Origin: Saccharopolyspora erythraea
GTDB lineage: Bacteria; Actinomycetota; Actinomycetes; Mycobacteriales; Pseudonocardiaceae
Assembly: GCF_018141105.1 (NCBI RefSeq)
Contig: NZ_CP054839.1
Span: 434,001-498,000, forward strand
Direction: 5' to 3'
DNA: 64,000 nucleotides
The notes under the pieces were generated by a model that was not told where the DNA came from, did no database searches, and saw only the letters and a list, made by a program, of their open reading frames with translations. Below are positions 18,996 through 27,894 of the stretch, in pieces (within the stretch, counting starts at the first letter, position 1; every line of letters begins with the position of its first letter). Made by a program: the position numbers and the translations under genes.

Positions 18996-20207
18996 ATGTC
19001 CGACCGTGGCAGTACCGAATCCGCGTCGCGAGACGGGCGTGCGACGGCGCTGTGGGTCGGTGCGGTTTTCCTCGCCGCGGCCGCTACCGCGGTCCTCGTG
19101 CTCAGCAACGACTCCAGGCTGCTCAAGCTCGGCCTGGTCGCGGCGTTGTGGTCGGCGCTGATCGCGGCCTTCGCGGTGGCGCGCCTGCGCGGGCGCGCGG
19201 CCGAGGACGCCGAACGCGCCGCCGAGCAGCAACGCATCTACGAGCTGGAGCTGGAACGCGAGGTGGCGGCCCGCCGCGAGTTCGAGCTGGAGGCCGAGGC
19301 CGAGGCGCGCCGCCGGGCCGCCGAGGAGTCCGACAGCGAGATCCAGGCGCTCAAGACCGAGCTGCGCAACCTGCGGGAGAGCCTGGAGCAGATGCTCGGC
19401 GGTGACGTCCTGTTCGAGCGGATCGCGCTGCGGGCGGAGTCGACCAGGGTGCGGTCGCTGACCGACAACGGCGGGACGAGCGCGCAGAGCACGTCGATCC
19501 AGCAGAGCTGGGGCCGTGAGCTGACCTCGGGGCCCGGCGGACACGTCAACGGCAGGCTCACCGGTGGCGTCATCACGCAGACGGGTGGCACGGCCGCGCC
19601 GGCGGGCCCCGCCGGGAGCGTCCCGCCCACGACCGTCAACGGCACGGTGTCGGCCACCGGCGCGGCTCCTGCCGCGGGTGCGGGTCCGGTGAAGGGCGCC
19701 CCTCCGGCCAAGGGGGCCGGGACGACGCCCGCCGGCGGGAAGCGGGGCCACGCGGGTGGCGGCTCCACGCCGATCACCGACCCCATCCCCGCGCCGGGAG
19801 GCACGAGCGGGCAGGCGGGCGGCGCGCAGAACACCGAGCTGATCAACCGCCTCGGCGGCGAGCCGCCGCGGGACGAGCAGCGCCGCAGGCCCACCCGTCC
19901 CCCGCGTCCGAAGCCCCAGCCCGCGCGCAACGAGACCCACGCCGCGCACCCGGCGCCCGCCAGGCGGGAGAAGCCGCAGTACGAGCGTCCGGACGCGGCC
20001 GGTTCGCGTTCCGGCCAGCAGGCCCGATCGGGTAAAGAGGCTCCGGCCGCCGAAACGACCCGCAAGGTGCCCGCGCCCAAGCCCGTCGATGAGCCGTCTC
20101 CGCAGGTGGATGCGGGTGCGCACGCCGAGGGGACCTCGGTGGACGAGCTGCTGGCCGCCTACGGCGGCTCGGGCGGGACCAAGCGCAGGCGCCGCCGGAA
20201 GGAATGA
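18996..20207 (+). CDS. DUF6779-like membrane protein with coiled coil and basic C-terminus
   Basis: A 403-residue protein: two hydrophobic segments (about 20-40 and 45-65), a charged coiled coil at about 68-135, then a long Gly/Ala/Pro-rich tail ending in KRRRRRKE. The order resembles the actinobacterial DUF6779 family next to folate and pantothenate genes; function is unknown. ATG 18996 lies 7 nt after TACCGT (18983-18988), a leaderless layout; GTG 18987 overlaps that hexamer and is rejected. Residues 181-193 (GGHVNGRLTGGVI) echo the G-x-hydrophobic-x repeat in the dacB-like protein. Confidence 0.75.
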   Translation: MSDRGSTESASRDGRATALWVGAVFLAAAATAVLVLSNDSRLLKLGLVAALWSALIAAFAVARLRGRAAEDAERAAEQQRIYELELEREVAARREFELEAEAEARRRAAEESDSEIQALKTELRNLRESLEQMLGGDVLFERIALRAESTRVRSLTDNGGTSAQSTSIQQSWGRELTSGPGGHVNGRLTGGVITQTGGTAAPAGPAGSVPPTTVNGTVSATGAAPAAGAGPVKGAPPAKGAGTTPAGGKRGHAGGGSTPITDPIPAPGGTSGQAGGAQNTELINRLGGEPPRDEQRRRPTRPPRPKPQPARNETHAAHPAPARREKPQYERPDAAGSRSGQQARSGKEAPAAETTRKVPAPKPVDEPSPQVDAGAHAEGTSVDELLAAYGGSGGTKRRRRRKE

Positions 20208-20260
20208 CGTCAACGGACGGTCCGATGCCGGTGGACGGCTCGGCGTTTTAGGGTTTTGTC

Positions 20261-21844
20261 GTGTCCACACCTGATCTTCGGGAGCCGGCGCCCGACCTCT
20301 CCGGGGCGCGCCGGCTCCAGACCCGCAAGCACCACGTCGTCGGGTGGCCGATCGCGGGCCTGATCGTGCTCGGGATCTGCGGCCTCGTGATGGTCGGCGT
20401 GACGACCTCCAGAGTCGGTTCGTTGCCCGCTCTCGTCGGCGCGGTCGCCGCGCTGCTGCCGGTCGGGGTGGTCTTCGCCGCGATCGTCTGGATCGACCGC
20501 TGGGAGCCGGAGCCGCCGCTGCTGCTGCTCGGCGCGTTCCTGTGGGGAGCCGGCGGAGCCACCGCGTGCGCGCTGATGCTCAACGACGCCGTCACCGGGC
20601 TGGGTGACCTGCTGCTGGGGGCCAACGACCACCGCTTCTTCAGCCTGGCCGTGATGGCGCCGCTGGTGGAGGAGGCCGCCAAGGCGCTGTTCGTGGTCGG
20701 CCTGTGGTTCCGCCGCCGGGCCGAGTTCAACGGGATGGTCGACGGCATCGTCTACGCGGCGCTGACCGCGGCGGGCTTCGCCTTCACCGAGAACATCCTC
20801 TACTTCGGCAAGGCCTTCGCGGAGGGCGGTCTCGGCGGCGTCAGCGGCGGCGTTGTCGCGGTGTTCATCCTGCGCGGGGTGCTCGCTCCGTTCTCGCACC
20901 CGCTGTTCACCGCGATGGTCGGCATCGGGATCGGTATCGCCTCGCGGACCACCAACCGCCGGATGCGGGTGCTGTGGCCGGTGTTCGGGTTCATCGCCGC
21001 GGTGGTGCTGCACGCGGTGTGGAACGCCTCGACGCTGCTCGGCGGGGTCGAGTTCCTCAACATCTACTTCCTGTTCATGGTTCCGATCTTCTTCGGCACC
21101 GGGTGGATCGTGCTCTGGCAGCGCAGGCGCGAGCAGCGGATCGTCGCCGAGCAGCTGCCGGTGCTGCAGCGCGCCGGGCTGATCGTGCGCAGCGAGGTCG
21201 AGATGCTGGCGAGCCTTGCGGGGCGCCGGGGCTGGCTGCGCAAGGTCCGGCGCAGCGCAGGCGGCGAGGCCGCCAAGGCGGTCCGCGACTACCAGATCGC
21301 CGTCACGGAGCTGGCGTTCCTCCAGCACCGCGCGTCCGAGGGGCGCACCACCAGCGCCGTCCGCCGGGCGCGGCGGGAGAAGCTGATCGAGGACCTCAAG
21401 CACGCCCGGCGGTCGGCCGCGGGCAGCCAGCAGGCGATCCAGACCGCGCGGATCAAGATCCACGAGCTGACCCAGCTCAACCTCAAGCGCCCGCGCCGGT
21501 CGGACGGGCCGGTGCGTCCGAAGCGGAGCACTCCGGTCGGCCCGCCGATCCACGGAACGCCTCCGGAGCAGGTGCCCCCGCAGGAGCGCGGCCCGCACGC
21601 CTCCCCGGACCACGGCCGGTTCCCGGCCCAGGACCAGAGCCGGTTCCCGTCCCAGCACCAGGTCCCGTCCCCCGCCCAGGAGCGCGGACCGCACCAGCCC
21701 CAGGACCACGGCCGGCCGGGGGACCACCGCCAGGTCCCGCCGCAGGAGCGCGGCCCCGGCCACCCGCCGCGCGGTGCGGCGCCGCCCGAGCACGGGTCGC
21801 GTCGTCCGCCGGAGAACGGGCCGGTCCCGCCGCAGGGCGGCTGA
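20261..21844 (+). CDS. PrsW-like intramembrane protease with long Pro/Gln/His tail
   Basis: A 527-residue protein with about eight membrane segments in residues 25-300. EEAAK at 137-141 matches PrsW motif EExxK, and FAFTE the FxxxE motif; the third motif is less clear (HAVWN, where an Asp is expected). PrsW-type proteases cleave anti-sigma factors in the membrane. A coiled-coil helical region (about 300-410) follows, then a roughly 115-residue tail with repeated QERGP, DHGR and FPxQ units. GTG 20261 lies 6 nt after TAGGGT (20249-20254), so it is probably leaderless. No sigma/anti-sigma pair is adjacent, so the substrate is open. Confidence 0.8.
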   Translation: MSTPDLREPAPDLSGARRLQTRKHHVVGWPIAGLIVLGICGLVMVGVTTSRVGSLPALVGAVAALLPVGVVFAAIVWIDRWEPEPPLLLLGAFLWGAGGATACALMLNDAVTGLGDLLLGANDHRFFSLAVMAPLVEEAAKALFVVGLWFRRRAEFNGMVDGIVYAALTAAGFAFTENILYFGKAFAEGGLGGVSGGVVAVFILRGVLAPFSHPLFTAMVGIGIGIASRTTNRRMRVLWPVFGFIAAVVLHAVWNASTLLGGVEFLNIYFLFMVPIFFGTGWIVLWQRRREQRIVAEQLPVLQRAGLIVRSEVEMLASLAGRRGWLRKVRRSAGGEAAKAVRDYQIAVTELAFLQHRASEGRTTSAVRRARREKLIEDLKHARRSAAGSQQAIQTARIKIHELTQLNLKRPRRSDGPVRPKRSTPVGPPIHGTPPEQVPPQERGPHASPDHGRFPAQDQSRFPSQHQVPSPAQERGPHQPQDHGRPGDHRQVPPQERGPGHPPRGAAPPEHGSRRPPENGPVPPQGG

Positions 21845-21881
21845 CCGGCGGCGCCGCGGCATCAGCCGCATCCGCTGTGCG

Positions 21882-21903
21882 TCGTGCCACCCGGGTGGCA
21901 CGA
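21882..21903. terminator. Terminator-like palindrome after the PrsW gene
   Basis: TCGTGCCACCC / GGGTGGCACGA, a 22-bp perfect palindrome 37 bp after the stop, followed by TTTT at 21912. Confidence 0.6.
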
Positions 21904-21980
21904 CGCGCATGTTTTCGGGCTACTCTCGCGCTGCTGTCCGGTACCCGGCAGACGGGACTGGAACGGTTGGGAGGACGAAC

Positions 21981-22892
21981 GTGGCTGCTGGTCGCCCGCC
22001 TAGGCGCGGAGAGGGCCCCCGGCTCCGGGTCGGAGTGATCTCCGCGGGGAGGGTCGGTGCCGTGCTCGGCGCGGCCCTGCACCGTGCGGGTCACCAGGTC
22101 GTGGCGGTGTCCGGAGTGTCGGCCGCGTCGCTGCGGCGGGCCGAGGAACTGCTGCCGGGCGTGCCGGTGCTGCCGCCCGACGACGTCGCCGCCCAGGCCG
22201 ACCTGGTGCTGCTGGCGGTGCCCGACGACGCGATCGCCGGCCTGACGCGCGGTCTGGTCGCCACCGGCTCGCTGCGCGCGGGGCAGATCGTTGTCCACAC
22301 CTGCGGCGCGCACGGCGCCGACGTGCTTTCGGCCGCTACCGAGATCGGCGCGCTGTCGCTGGCGCTGCACCCGGCCATGACCTTCACCGGCCGCGCCGAG
22401 GACGTCGAGCGCCTGGCGACCGCCTGCATGGCTGTGACCGCGTCGGGCGAGGACGAGGCGGGCTGGAGCGTCGCCGAGGCCCTGGCGCTGGAGCTGGGCA
22501 TGGAGCCGGTCCGGGTTCCCGAGCAGGCGCGAAGGCTCTACCACGCCGCGCTGACCCACGGCGCCAACCACCTGATCACCCTGGTCAACGACTGCGCGGA
22601 CCTGCTGCGCGACGCCGGGGTGGAGATCCCCGACCGGGTGATGGCGCCAATCCTGTCGGCGTCGCTGGACAACGCGCTGCGCTTCGGCGACCGCGCCATC
22701 ACCGGACCGGTGATGCGCGGCGACGCGGGCACGGTGCGCGCGCACCTGGCGGCGCTCAACGACGACGACCCCGACGCGGTGCCCGGCTACCGGGCGCTGG
22801 CGAAGCGGACCGCCGAGCGCGCCGTGCGTTCGGGCGTGCTGCGCGCCGACATGGCATCCGACGTGCGCGACGCGCTGGAGGGGGAGCCGTGA
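21981..22892 (+). CDS. Rossmann-like/DUF2520 protein
   Basis: A 303-residue protein with an N-terminal NAD(P)-type Rossmann fold (RVGVISAGRVGAVLGAAL) and a C-terminal DUF2520 helical domain (HPAMTFTG, LTHGANHLITLVN). It resembles ketopantoate-reductase-like proteins that precede panC in actinobacteria (Rv3603c). GTG 21981 has SD GGGAGG. The spacing of 70 bp to panC and the family context suggest a role linked to pantothenate or another reductive step; the reaction is not established. Confidence 0.88.
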   Translation: MAAGRPPRRGEGPRLRVGVISAGRVGAVLGAALHRAGHQVVAVSGVSAASLRRAEELLPGVPVLPPDDVAAQADLVLLAVPDDAIAGLTRGLVATGSLRAGQIVVHTCGAHGADVLSAATEIGALSLALHPAMTFTGRAEDVERLATACMAVTASGEDEAGWSVAEALALELGMEPVRVPEQARRLYHAALTHGANHLITLVNDCADLLRDAGVEIPDRVMAPILSASLDNALRFGDRAITGPVMRGDAGTVRAHLAALNDDDPDAVPGYRALAKRTAERAVRSGVLRADMASDVRDALEGEP

Positions 22893-22962
22893 GCCACCCG
22901 TCCGGGCGTCCGCTGAACGACACCCCTCGCGCGGGTGTTCCCCGAGCCGCCGAGGAGCTGCG

Positions 22963-23871
22963 ATGACCGCACCCGAGAGGGTCGGCGCGGGTCCGGGCTT
23001 CGCCCCGGGCGCGCTGACCGTGCACGACCGTCCCGCCGAGCTGGCCAAGGTCACCCGGGCGCTGCGCGCGACCGGGCGCAGGATCACGCTGGTGCCCACG
23101 ATGGGCGCGCTGCACGAGGGCCACCTGGAGCTGGTCCGCCGCGCGCGCCGCGACTCCAACAGCGTCGTGGTCGTGTCGATCTTCGTGAACCCGCTGCAGT
23201 TCGGGCCCGGCGAGGACTTCACCCGCTACCCGCGCACCTTCGACGCCGACGTCGAGGCGTGCCGCGCCGAGGGTGTCGAGCTGGTCTTCGCACCGGACCG
23301 CGACGAGGTCTACGGCCCGGATCCGCAGATCACCGTCCACCCCGGACCGCTGGGCGACGAGCTCGAGGGCGCCAGCAGGCCGGGGCACTTCGCCGGAGTG
23401 CTGACCGTCGTGGCGAAGCTGCTCGGCATCGTCCGCCCCGACCTGGCGCTGTTCGGCGAGAAGGACTACCAGCAGCTGGTGCTCATCCGGCGGATGGCGC
23501 GCGAGCTGAACCTCGACACCGCGATCCAGGGCATCCCGATCGTGCGGGCGCCCGACGGGCTCGCCCTCTCCTCGCGCAACGTCTACCTCAGCGACGAGCA
23601 GCGCCGGGCCGCGCTCGCGCTGTCGGCGGCGCTGGCCGCGGGCGCGCACGCGGGCCGCGACGGGGCGGAGGCGGTGCTGCGGGCCGCCCGCGAGGTGCTG
23701 GCCACCGAGCCGCTGGTGCGGCCGGACTACCTGGAACTACGGGACACCGAACTCGGCGCCGCCCCCGCCGAGGGCGAGGCCCGGTTGCTGGTCGCGGCGA
23801 AGGTCGGCGAGACCAGACTGATCGACAACGCCCTGGTGCTGCTCGGCGACCAGGGCGACAGCCGGCCCTGA
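22963..23871 (+). CDS. panC: Pantothenate synthetase
   Basis: A 302-residue enzyme joining pantoate and beta-alanine with ATP. The HIGH-like [37 protein letters not shown] and LSSRNVYLS motifs are all present. ATG 22963 has SD GAGGAG. It precedes panD, which makes the beta-alanine, and coaX, which phosphorylates the product, so three consecutive CoA steps are clustered. Confidence 0.97.
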   Translation: MTAPERVGAGPGFAPGALTVHDRPAELAKVTRALRATGRRITLVPTMGALHEGHLELVRRARRDSNSVVVVSIFVNPLQFGPGEDFTRYPRTFDADVEACRAEGVELVFAPDRDEVYGPDPQITVHPGPLGDELEGASRPGHFAGVLTVVAKLLGIVRPDLALFGEKDYQQLVLIRRMARELNLDTAIQGIPIVRAPDGLALSSRNVYLSDEQRRAALALSAALAAGAHAGRDGAEAVLRAAREVLATEPLVRPDYLELRDTELGAAPAEGEARLLVAAKVGETRLIDNALVLLGDQGDSRP

Positions 23872-23923
23872 GCCACCCCCGAAACGAGGCCAGCGGTCCG
23901 GCTCCCCCCGAAGGAGGTCTGCG

Positions 23924-24415
23924 ATGTTCCGCACGATGCTGAAGTCCAAGATCCACCGAGCCACGGTCACCCAGGCCGACCTGCACTACGTCGGGTCGGT
24001 CACCGTCGACGCCGACCTGATGGACGCCGCCGACCTGCTCGAAGGCGAGCAGGTGGCGATCGTCGACGTCACCAACGGCGCGCGGCTGGAGACCTACGTG
24101 ATCACCGGCGAGCGCGGGTCGGGTGTGATCGGCATCAACGGTGCCGCCGCGCACCTGATCGAGCCCGGCGACCTGGTGATCCTGATCTCCTACGGGGTGA
24201 TGGACGAGCTGGAGGCGCGGTCGGTGCGGCCGAAGGTGATCTTCGTCGACGCCGACAACCGGATCGTCGAGCGCGGTCAGGACCCGGGCCACGCCCCGGT
24301 GGGCTCCGGGCTTGCCAGCACGGCCGCCTCGGTCACCTCGGCGATCACCGAGGCCGGCGCCGAGACCGACGACGCGGCCAAGCTCGACGCCCTGCTCCAG
24401 CAGCCCGAGCACTGA
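23924..24415 (+). CDS. panD: Aspartate 1-decarboxylase precursor
   Basis: A 163-residue proenzyme that makes beta-alanine from aspartate. It self-cleaves at Gly24-Ser25 (HYVGS) to form the pyruvoyl cofactor; Tyr22, the GSV context and INGAAA are intact. The C-terminal 45 residues extend beyond the usual length of about 126-139. ATG 23924 has SD AAGGAGG. Confidence 0.96.
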   Translation: MFRTMLKSKIHRATVTQADLHYVGSVTVDADLMDAADLLEGEQVAIVDVTNGARLETYVITGERGSGVIGINGAAAHLIEPGDLVILISYGVMDELEARSVRPKVIFVDADNRIVERGQDPGHAPVGSGLASTAASVTSAITEAGAETDDAAKLDALLQQPEH

Positions 24416-24470
24416 TCGACGCCCAGCGGGCGGCCGCGCCCCGCACGACACGCCAAGGGAAGGGAAGACG

Positions 24471-25268
24471 GTGCTGCTCGCCATCGACGTCGGTAACACC
24501 AACATCGTGCTCGGTCTCTACGCCGACGAACCGGCGGAGGGCGTCGACCCGGTGCTGGTCCGGGACTGGCGGATGCGCACCGAGCCGCGGATGACCGCCG
24601 ACGAGCTGGCGCTGACCGTGCGCGGGCTCCTCGGCTCCTACGCCGACCGGATCACCGGCATCTCGGCGCTGTCCACGGTGCCGTCGTTGCTGCGCGAGCT
24701 GCGGGTGATGCTCGGCCGCTACTGGAGCGACGTGCCGCGGGTGGTCGTCGAGCCGGGCGTGCGCACCGGGGTCCCGCTGCTGGTCGACAACCCGAAGGAG
24801 GTGGGGGCGGACCGGGTGATCAACACGCTGGCCGCCCACCACCTGCACGCGTCGAACTGCGTGGTCGTCGACTTCGGAACCTCGACCAACGTCGACGCCA
24901 TCTCGGCCAAGGGCGAGTTCCTCGGCGGCGCGTTCGCGCCCGGCATCGAGATCTCGCTGGACGCGCTGGCCTCCCGCGCGGCGCAGCTGCGCAAGGTCGA
25001 GCTGGTGCGGCCGCGCTCGGTGATCGGCAAGAACACCGTGGAGTGCCTCCAGTCGGGCATCCTCTACGGGTTCGCCGGCCAGGTGGACGGCCTGGTGCGC
25101 CGCATCGTGGCGGAGCTGGAGTCCACCCACGGCGGGCCGACGACGGTTATCGGCACCGGCGGGCTGGCGCCGCTGGTGGTGACCGAGTCGGACACCATCT
25201 CCCACCACGTGCCGGACCTGACCCTGCTGGGCCTGCGCCTGGTGTACGACCGCAACTTCGGTTCCTGA
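24471..25268 (+). CDS. coaX: Type III pantothenate kinase
   Basis: A 265-residue ASKHA-fold kinase making 4'-phosphopantothenate. [13 protein letters not shown] at the N-terminus, [13 protein letters not shown], and [14 protein letters not shown] with its active-site Asp region are present. GTG 24471 has SD AAGGGAAGGGA. It is the last of the panC-panD-coaX cluster; lysS follows after 76 bp. Confidence 0.96.
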   Translation: MLLAIDVGNTNIVLGLYADEPAEGVDPVLVRDWRMRTEPRMTADELALTVRGLLGSYADRITGISALSTVPSLLRELRVMLGRYWSDVPRVVVEPGVRTGVPLLVDNPKEVGADRVINTLAAHHLHASNCVVVDFGTSTNVDAISAKGEFLGGAFAPGIEISLDALASRAAQLRKVELVRPRSVIGKNTVECLQSGILYGFAGQVDGLVRRIVAELESTHGGPTTVIGTGGLAPLVVTESDTISHHVPDLTLLGLRLVYDRNFGS

Positions 25269-25344
25269 GACCGCCGCCGCGCCCCGAGCGCGGTCCGACG
25301 CCTGGTGTCAAGTCGCCGTGAGCAGGTACGTACCCTTGTTGCCC

Positions 25345-26868
25345 GTGACTGACCAGGACCGTTCCATCCCCACCGCCGCGGACGCCGAGGGCGTCGACGA
25401 CCTGCCCGAACAGCTCCGGGTCCGGCGGGAGAAGCGGGAGCGAATGCTGGCCGGGGGTGTCGACCCCTATCCGGTGAATCTGCCGATCACGCACACCCTG
25501 GCCGAGGTGCGCGCCGCCCACCCCGACCTCGCCCCGGACACCTACACCGGGGACCAGGTCGGTGTCGCGGGCCGGGTGATGTTCCTGCGCAACACCGGAA
25601 AACTCTGCTTCGCCACGCTCCGCGGCGGCGACGGCACCGAACTGCAGGCGATGCTCAGCCTCAAGCAGGTCGGCGAGGACGCGCTGGCCGCCTGGAAGAG
25701 CGACGTCGACCTCGGCGACCACGTTTTCGTGCACGGCGAGGTCATCACCTCCCGCCGCGGCGAACTGTCGGTGATGGCCGACGAGTGGCGGCTGGCGGCC
25801 AAGACGCTGCGCCCGCTGCCGGTGGCGCACAAGGAGCTCGGCGACGAGACCCGGGTCCGGCAGCGCTACGTCGACCTGATCGTGCGCAAGCAGGCCGCCG
25901 ACACCGTGCGAACAAGGGCCACCGTGCAGCGGTCGCTGCGGGATTCCTTCCAGCAACGGGGTTTCATCGAGGTCGAGACCCCGATGTTGCAGACCCTGCA
26001 CGGCGGTGCCGCGGCCCGTCCGTTCGTGACGCATTCCAACGCCTTCGACATGGAGCTGTATCTGCGCATCGCGCCGGAGCTGTATCTCAAGCGCTGCGTG
26101 GTGGGCGGCATCGAGAAGGTTTTCGAGATCAACCGGAACTTCCGCAACGAGGGAAGTGATTCTTCCCACTCGCCGGAGTTCGCCATGTTGGAGTTCTACC
26201 AGGCGTACTCCGATTACGACGGGATGGCTCGGCTGACCAGGCGGCTGGTGCAGGAGGCCGCCGAGGCGCTCACCGGTTCGCAGGTGGTGACCTGGTTCGA
26301 CGGCACCGAGTACGACTTGTCCGGCGAGTGGTCGTCGGTCACGATGTACGGCTCGTTGTCCGAGGCCCTGGATTCGGAGATCACCCCGGAAACCCCGGTG
26401 GACGTCCTGCGCAAGCACGCCGACTCGGTCGGTTTGCAGACCGACCCGGCCCACGGGCACGGAAAGCTCGTCGAGGAGCTGTGGGAACACCTGGTGGGCG
26501 ATCATTTGTACGCGCCGACCTTCGTGCGCGACTTCCCGCTGGAGACCGCGCCGCTGACCCGTCAGCACCGCAGCGAGCCCGGTGTGGCCGAGAAATGGGA
26601 CCTCTACACCCGGGGATTCGAGCTTGCGACCGGCTACTCCGAACTGGTGGACCCGGTCGTCGAGCGCGCCCGGTTGGAGGAACAGGCCAGGCTGGCGGCG
26701 TCCGGCGACGAGGAGGCCATGCACGTCGACGAGGACTTTCTGCGGGCGCTCGAGTACGGAATGCCACCCAGCGGCGGCGTCGGAATGGGGATCGACCGCT
26801 TGTTGATGGCGTTGACCGGCCTCGGTATCCGGGAGACGATCCTGTTCCCGCTGGTCCGTCCGGAATGA
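25345..26868 (+). CDS. lysS: Lysine--tRNA ligase, class II
   Basis: A 507-residue class II synthetase charging tRNA(Lys). The N-terminal OB-fold anticodon domain covers about residues 60-170; the catalytic domain has motif 2 [11 protein letters not shown] and motif 3 [12 protein letters not shown] 25345 lies 8 nt after TACCCT (25331-25336), a leaderless arrangement; another in-frame GTG at 25318 is upstream of that hexamer and so less likely. It is followed by lsr2, as in mycobacteria. Confidence 0.95.
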   Translation: MTDQDRSIPTAADAEGVDDLPEQLRVRREKRERMLAGGVDPYPVNLPITHTLAEVRAAHPDLAPDTYTGDQVGVAGRVMFLRNTGKLCFATLRGGDGTELQAMLSLKQVGEDALAAWKSDVDLGDHVFVHGEVITSRRGELSVMADEWRLAAKTLRPLPVAHKELGDETRVRQRYVDLIVRKQAADTVRTRATVQRSLRDSFQQRGFIEVETPMLQTLHGGAAARPFVTHSNAFDMELYLRIAPELYLKRCVVGGIEKVFEINRNFRNEGSDSSHSPEFAMLEFYQAYSDYDGMARLTRRLVQEAAEALTGSQVVTWFDGTEYDLSGEWSSVTMYGSLSEALDSEITPETPVDVLRKHADSVGLQTDPAHGHGKLVEELWEHLVGDHLYAPTFVRDFPLETAPLTRQHRSEPGVAEKWDLYTRGFELATGYSELVDPVVERARLEEQARLAASGDEEAMHVDEDFLRALEYGMPPSGGVGMGIDRLLMALTGLGIRETILFPLVRPE

Positions 26869-26914
26869 CCGTCCCGGCCGGGGCCGGCAGAATTTTCCTC
26901 GCCGGGGTGAGTGC

Positions 26915-26937
26915 GTTAGCGCAGTTACTGCGCTAAC
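26915..26937. promoter_or_regulatory. Perfect palindrome upstream of lsr2
   Basis: GTTAGCGCAG-TTA-CTGCGCTAAC: 10-bp arms with a 3-base loop, 46 bp after lysS and about 100 bp before lsr2. It has no following T-run, so an operator is at least as likely as a terminator. Confidence 0.5.
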
Positions 26938-27000
26938 CTACCCCTCAGAATGACTCGGTGACGGATATTGGTGCACTCGAACGGAGCTGACCGACGTCCC

Positions 27001-27015
27001 GTTATTGCTAATAAC
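27001..27015 (+). promoter_or_regulatory. AT-rich stem-loop next to the lsr2 SD
   Basis: GTTATT-GCT-AATAAC forms a 6-bp hairpin ending 4 bp before the GGGGAGG Shine-Dalgarno of lsr2. It could affect translation, or be an AT-rich Lsr2 binding site. Confidence 0.4.
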
Positions 27016-27034
27016 TCCGGGGAGGACTTCCGAG

Positions 27035-27385
27035 ATGGCACAGAAGGTCACGGTCACCCTTGTCGACGATCTGGACGGCGGGCAGGCCGATGAAACCGTC
27101 GAGTTCGCGTTGGACGGCGTGTCCTACCAGATCGACCTTTCCAACGATAATGCGACCGAGTTGAGGGACGCCCTGGCGAACTACGTCTCCAGCGCGCGTC
27201 GTGCGGGCGGTCGCAAGAAGCCGGGTCCGCGTCCCGGTGCCGGCCGGTCGGCCGGTGGTTCCACGAGCGCGGACCGGGAGCAGAACCAGGCCATTCGGGA
27301 ATGGGCCAGGAAGCGGGGTCTGAAGGTCTCCGACCGCGGGCGTATCCCCGCGGACGTGGTGGAGCAGTACCACAAGGCGAACTGA
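27035..27385 (+). CDS. lsr2: Nucleoid-associated silencer Lsr2
   Basis: A 116-residue H-NS-like protein that bridges DNA and silences AT-rich genes. Residues 1-55 form the dimerisation domain ([20 protein letters not shown]), a Gly/Pro/Arg-rich linker runs 56-80, and the C-terminal DNA-binding domain ([13 protein letters not shown]) carries the AT-hook-like RGR at 101-103. ATG 27035 has SD GGGGAGG; the in-frame start at 27005 lacks support. It lies downstream of lysS, as in mycobacteria. Confidence 0.97.
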   Translation: MAQKVTVTLVDDLDGGQADETVEFALDGVSYQIDLSNDNATELRDALANYVSSARRAGGRKKPGPRPGAGRSAGGSTSADREQNQAIREWARKRGLKVSDRGRIPADVVEQYHKAN

Positions 27386-27401
27386 ACGCGGCACCGCGAT
27401 A

Positions 27402-27437
27402 GGGGCGTTCTCGGCTTTCGGTGGCCGGGAACGCCCC
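27402..27437 (+). terminator. Terminator of lsr2
   Basis: GGGGCGTTC pairs with GAACGCCCC around an internal GGC/GCC helix, 17 bp after the stop; the trailing run is GTGTTTCTT. Confidence 0.65.
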
Positions 27438-27621
27438 GGTGTTTCTTACCGTCTTTCACGTTGCGCGGGCCCGATCCCGCGTTTTTGCCAACCGCTGGCG
27501 CCTCGCGATCTTTTGGCGTCGATTTCCCACGGGCGGTGCCCCGGCGGCCCTGCCGGGGCGCGGGCGGGCTTTGGCGGTACTTCATGCCGCGGGCCTCCGG
27601 CGGCGCTGAGCCCTACCGGGC

Positions 27622-27694
27622 GCGTTTCGATGCCGCGGCCGTAGTGGCCGTCCCCGCCCGGCGTTTCCCGCGGCCGTAGTCGGCCGTCCCCGCC
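27622..27694 (+). repeat. Two-copy direct repeat in the lsr2-siderophore spacer
   Basis: GCGTTTC plus CGCGGCCGTAGT(C)GGCCGTCCCCGCC occurs twice (27622-27660 and 27661-27694), differing by small indels. The spacer 27438-27829 has no ORF with credible start and composition; apart from this repeat nothing was found in it. Confidence 0.65.
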
Positions 27695-27829
27695 GGCCTG
27701 TCCCGCTGACGCGGTCCACCGGCCCCGCCCGCCTGACGCCGCCGTCATCGCAGGCATGGGCGCGCTCGTGCGCGGGCGTGCGCACGCCTCGCCGGACCCG
27801 GACGTCGCCACGCGTGTCGTCGGCTAGTC

Positions 27830-27848
27830 TTAGGCCGACCTAACCTAG
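27830..27848. promoter_or_regulatory. Iron box (IdeR/DmdR-type) upstream of the siderophore importer
   Basis: TTAGGCCGACCTAACCTAG matches the IdeR/DmdR/DtxR consensus TTAGGTTAGSCTAACCTAA at 13 of 19 positions, with the TTAGG and CTAACCTA cores intact. It is 47 bp before the first permease gene. Repression in iron-replete cells is inferred. Confidence 0.75.
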
Positions 27849-27894
27849 GTGCGCCATACCTAAGTACGCAGGCCGACGGCAGAGGGAGTGGGAT

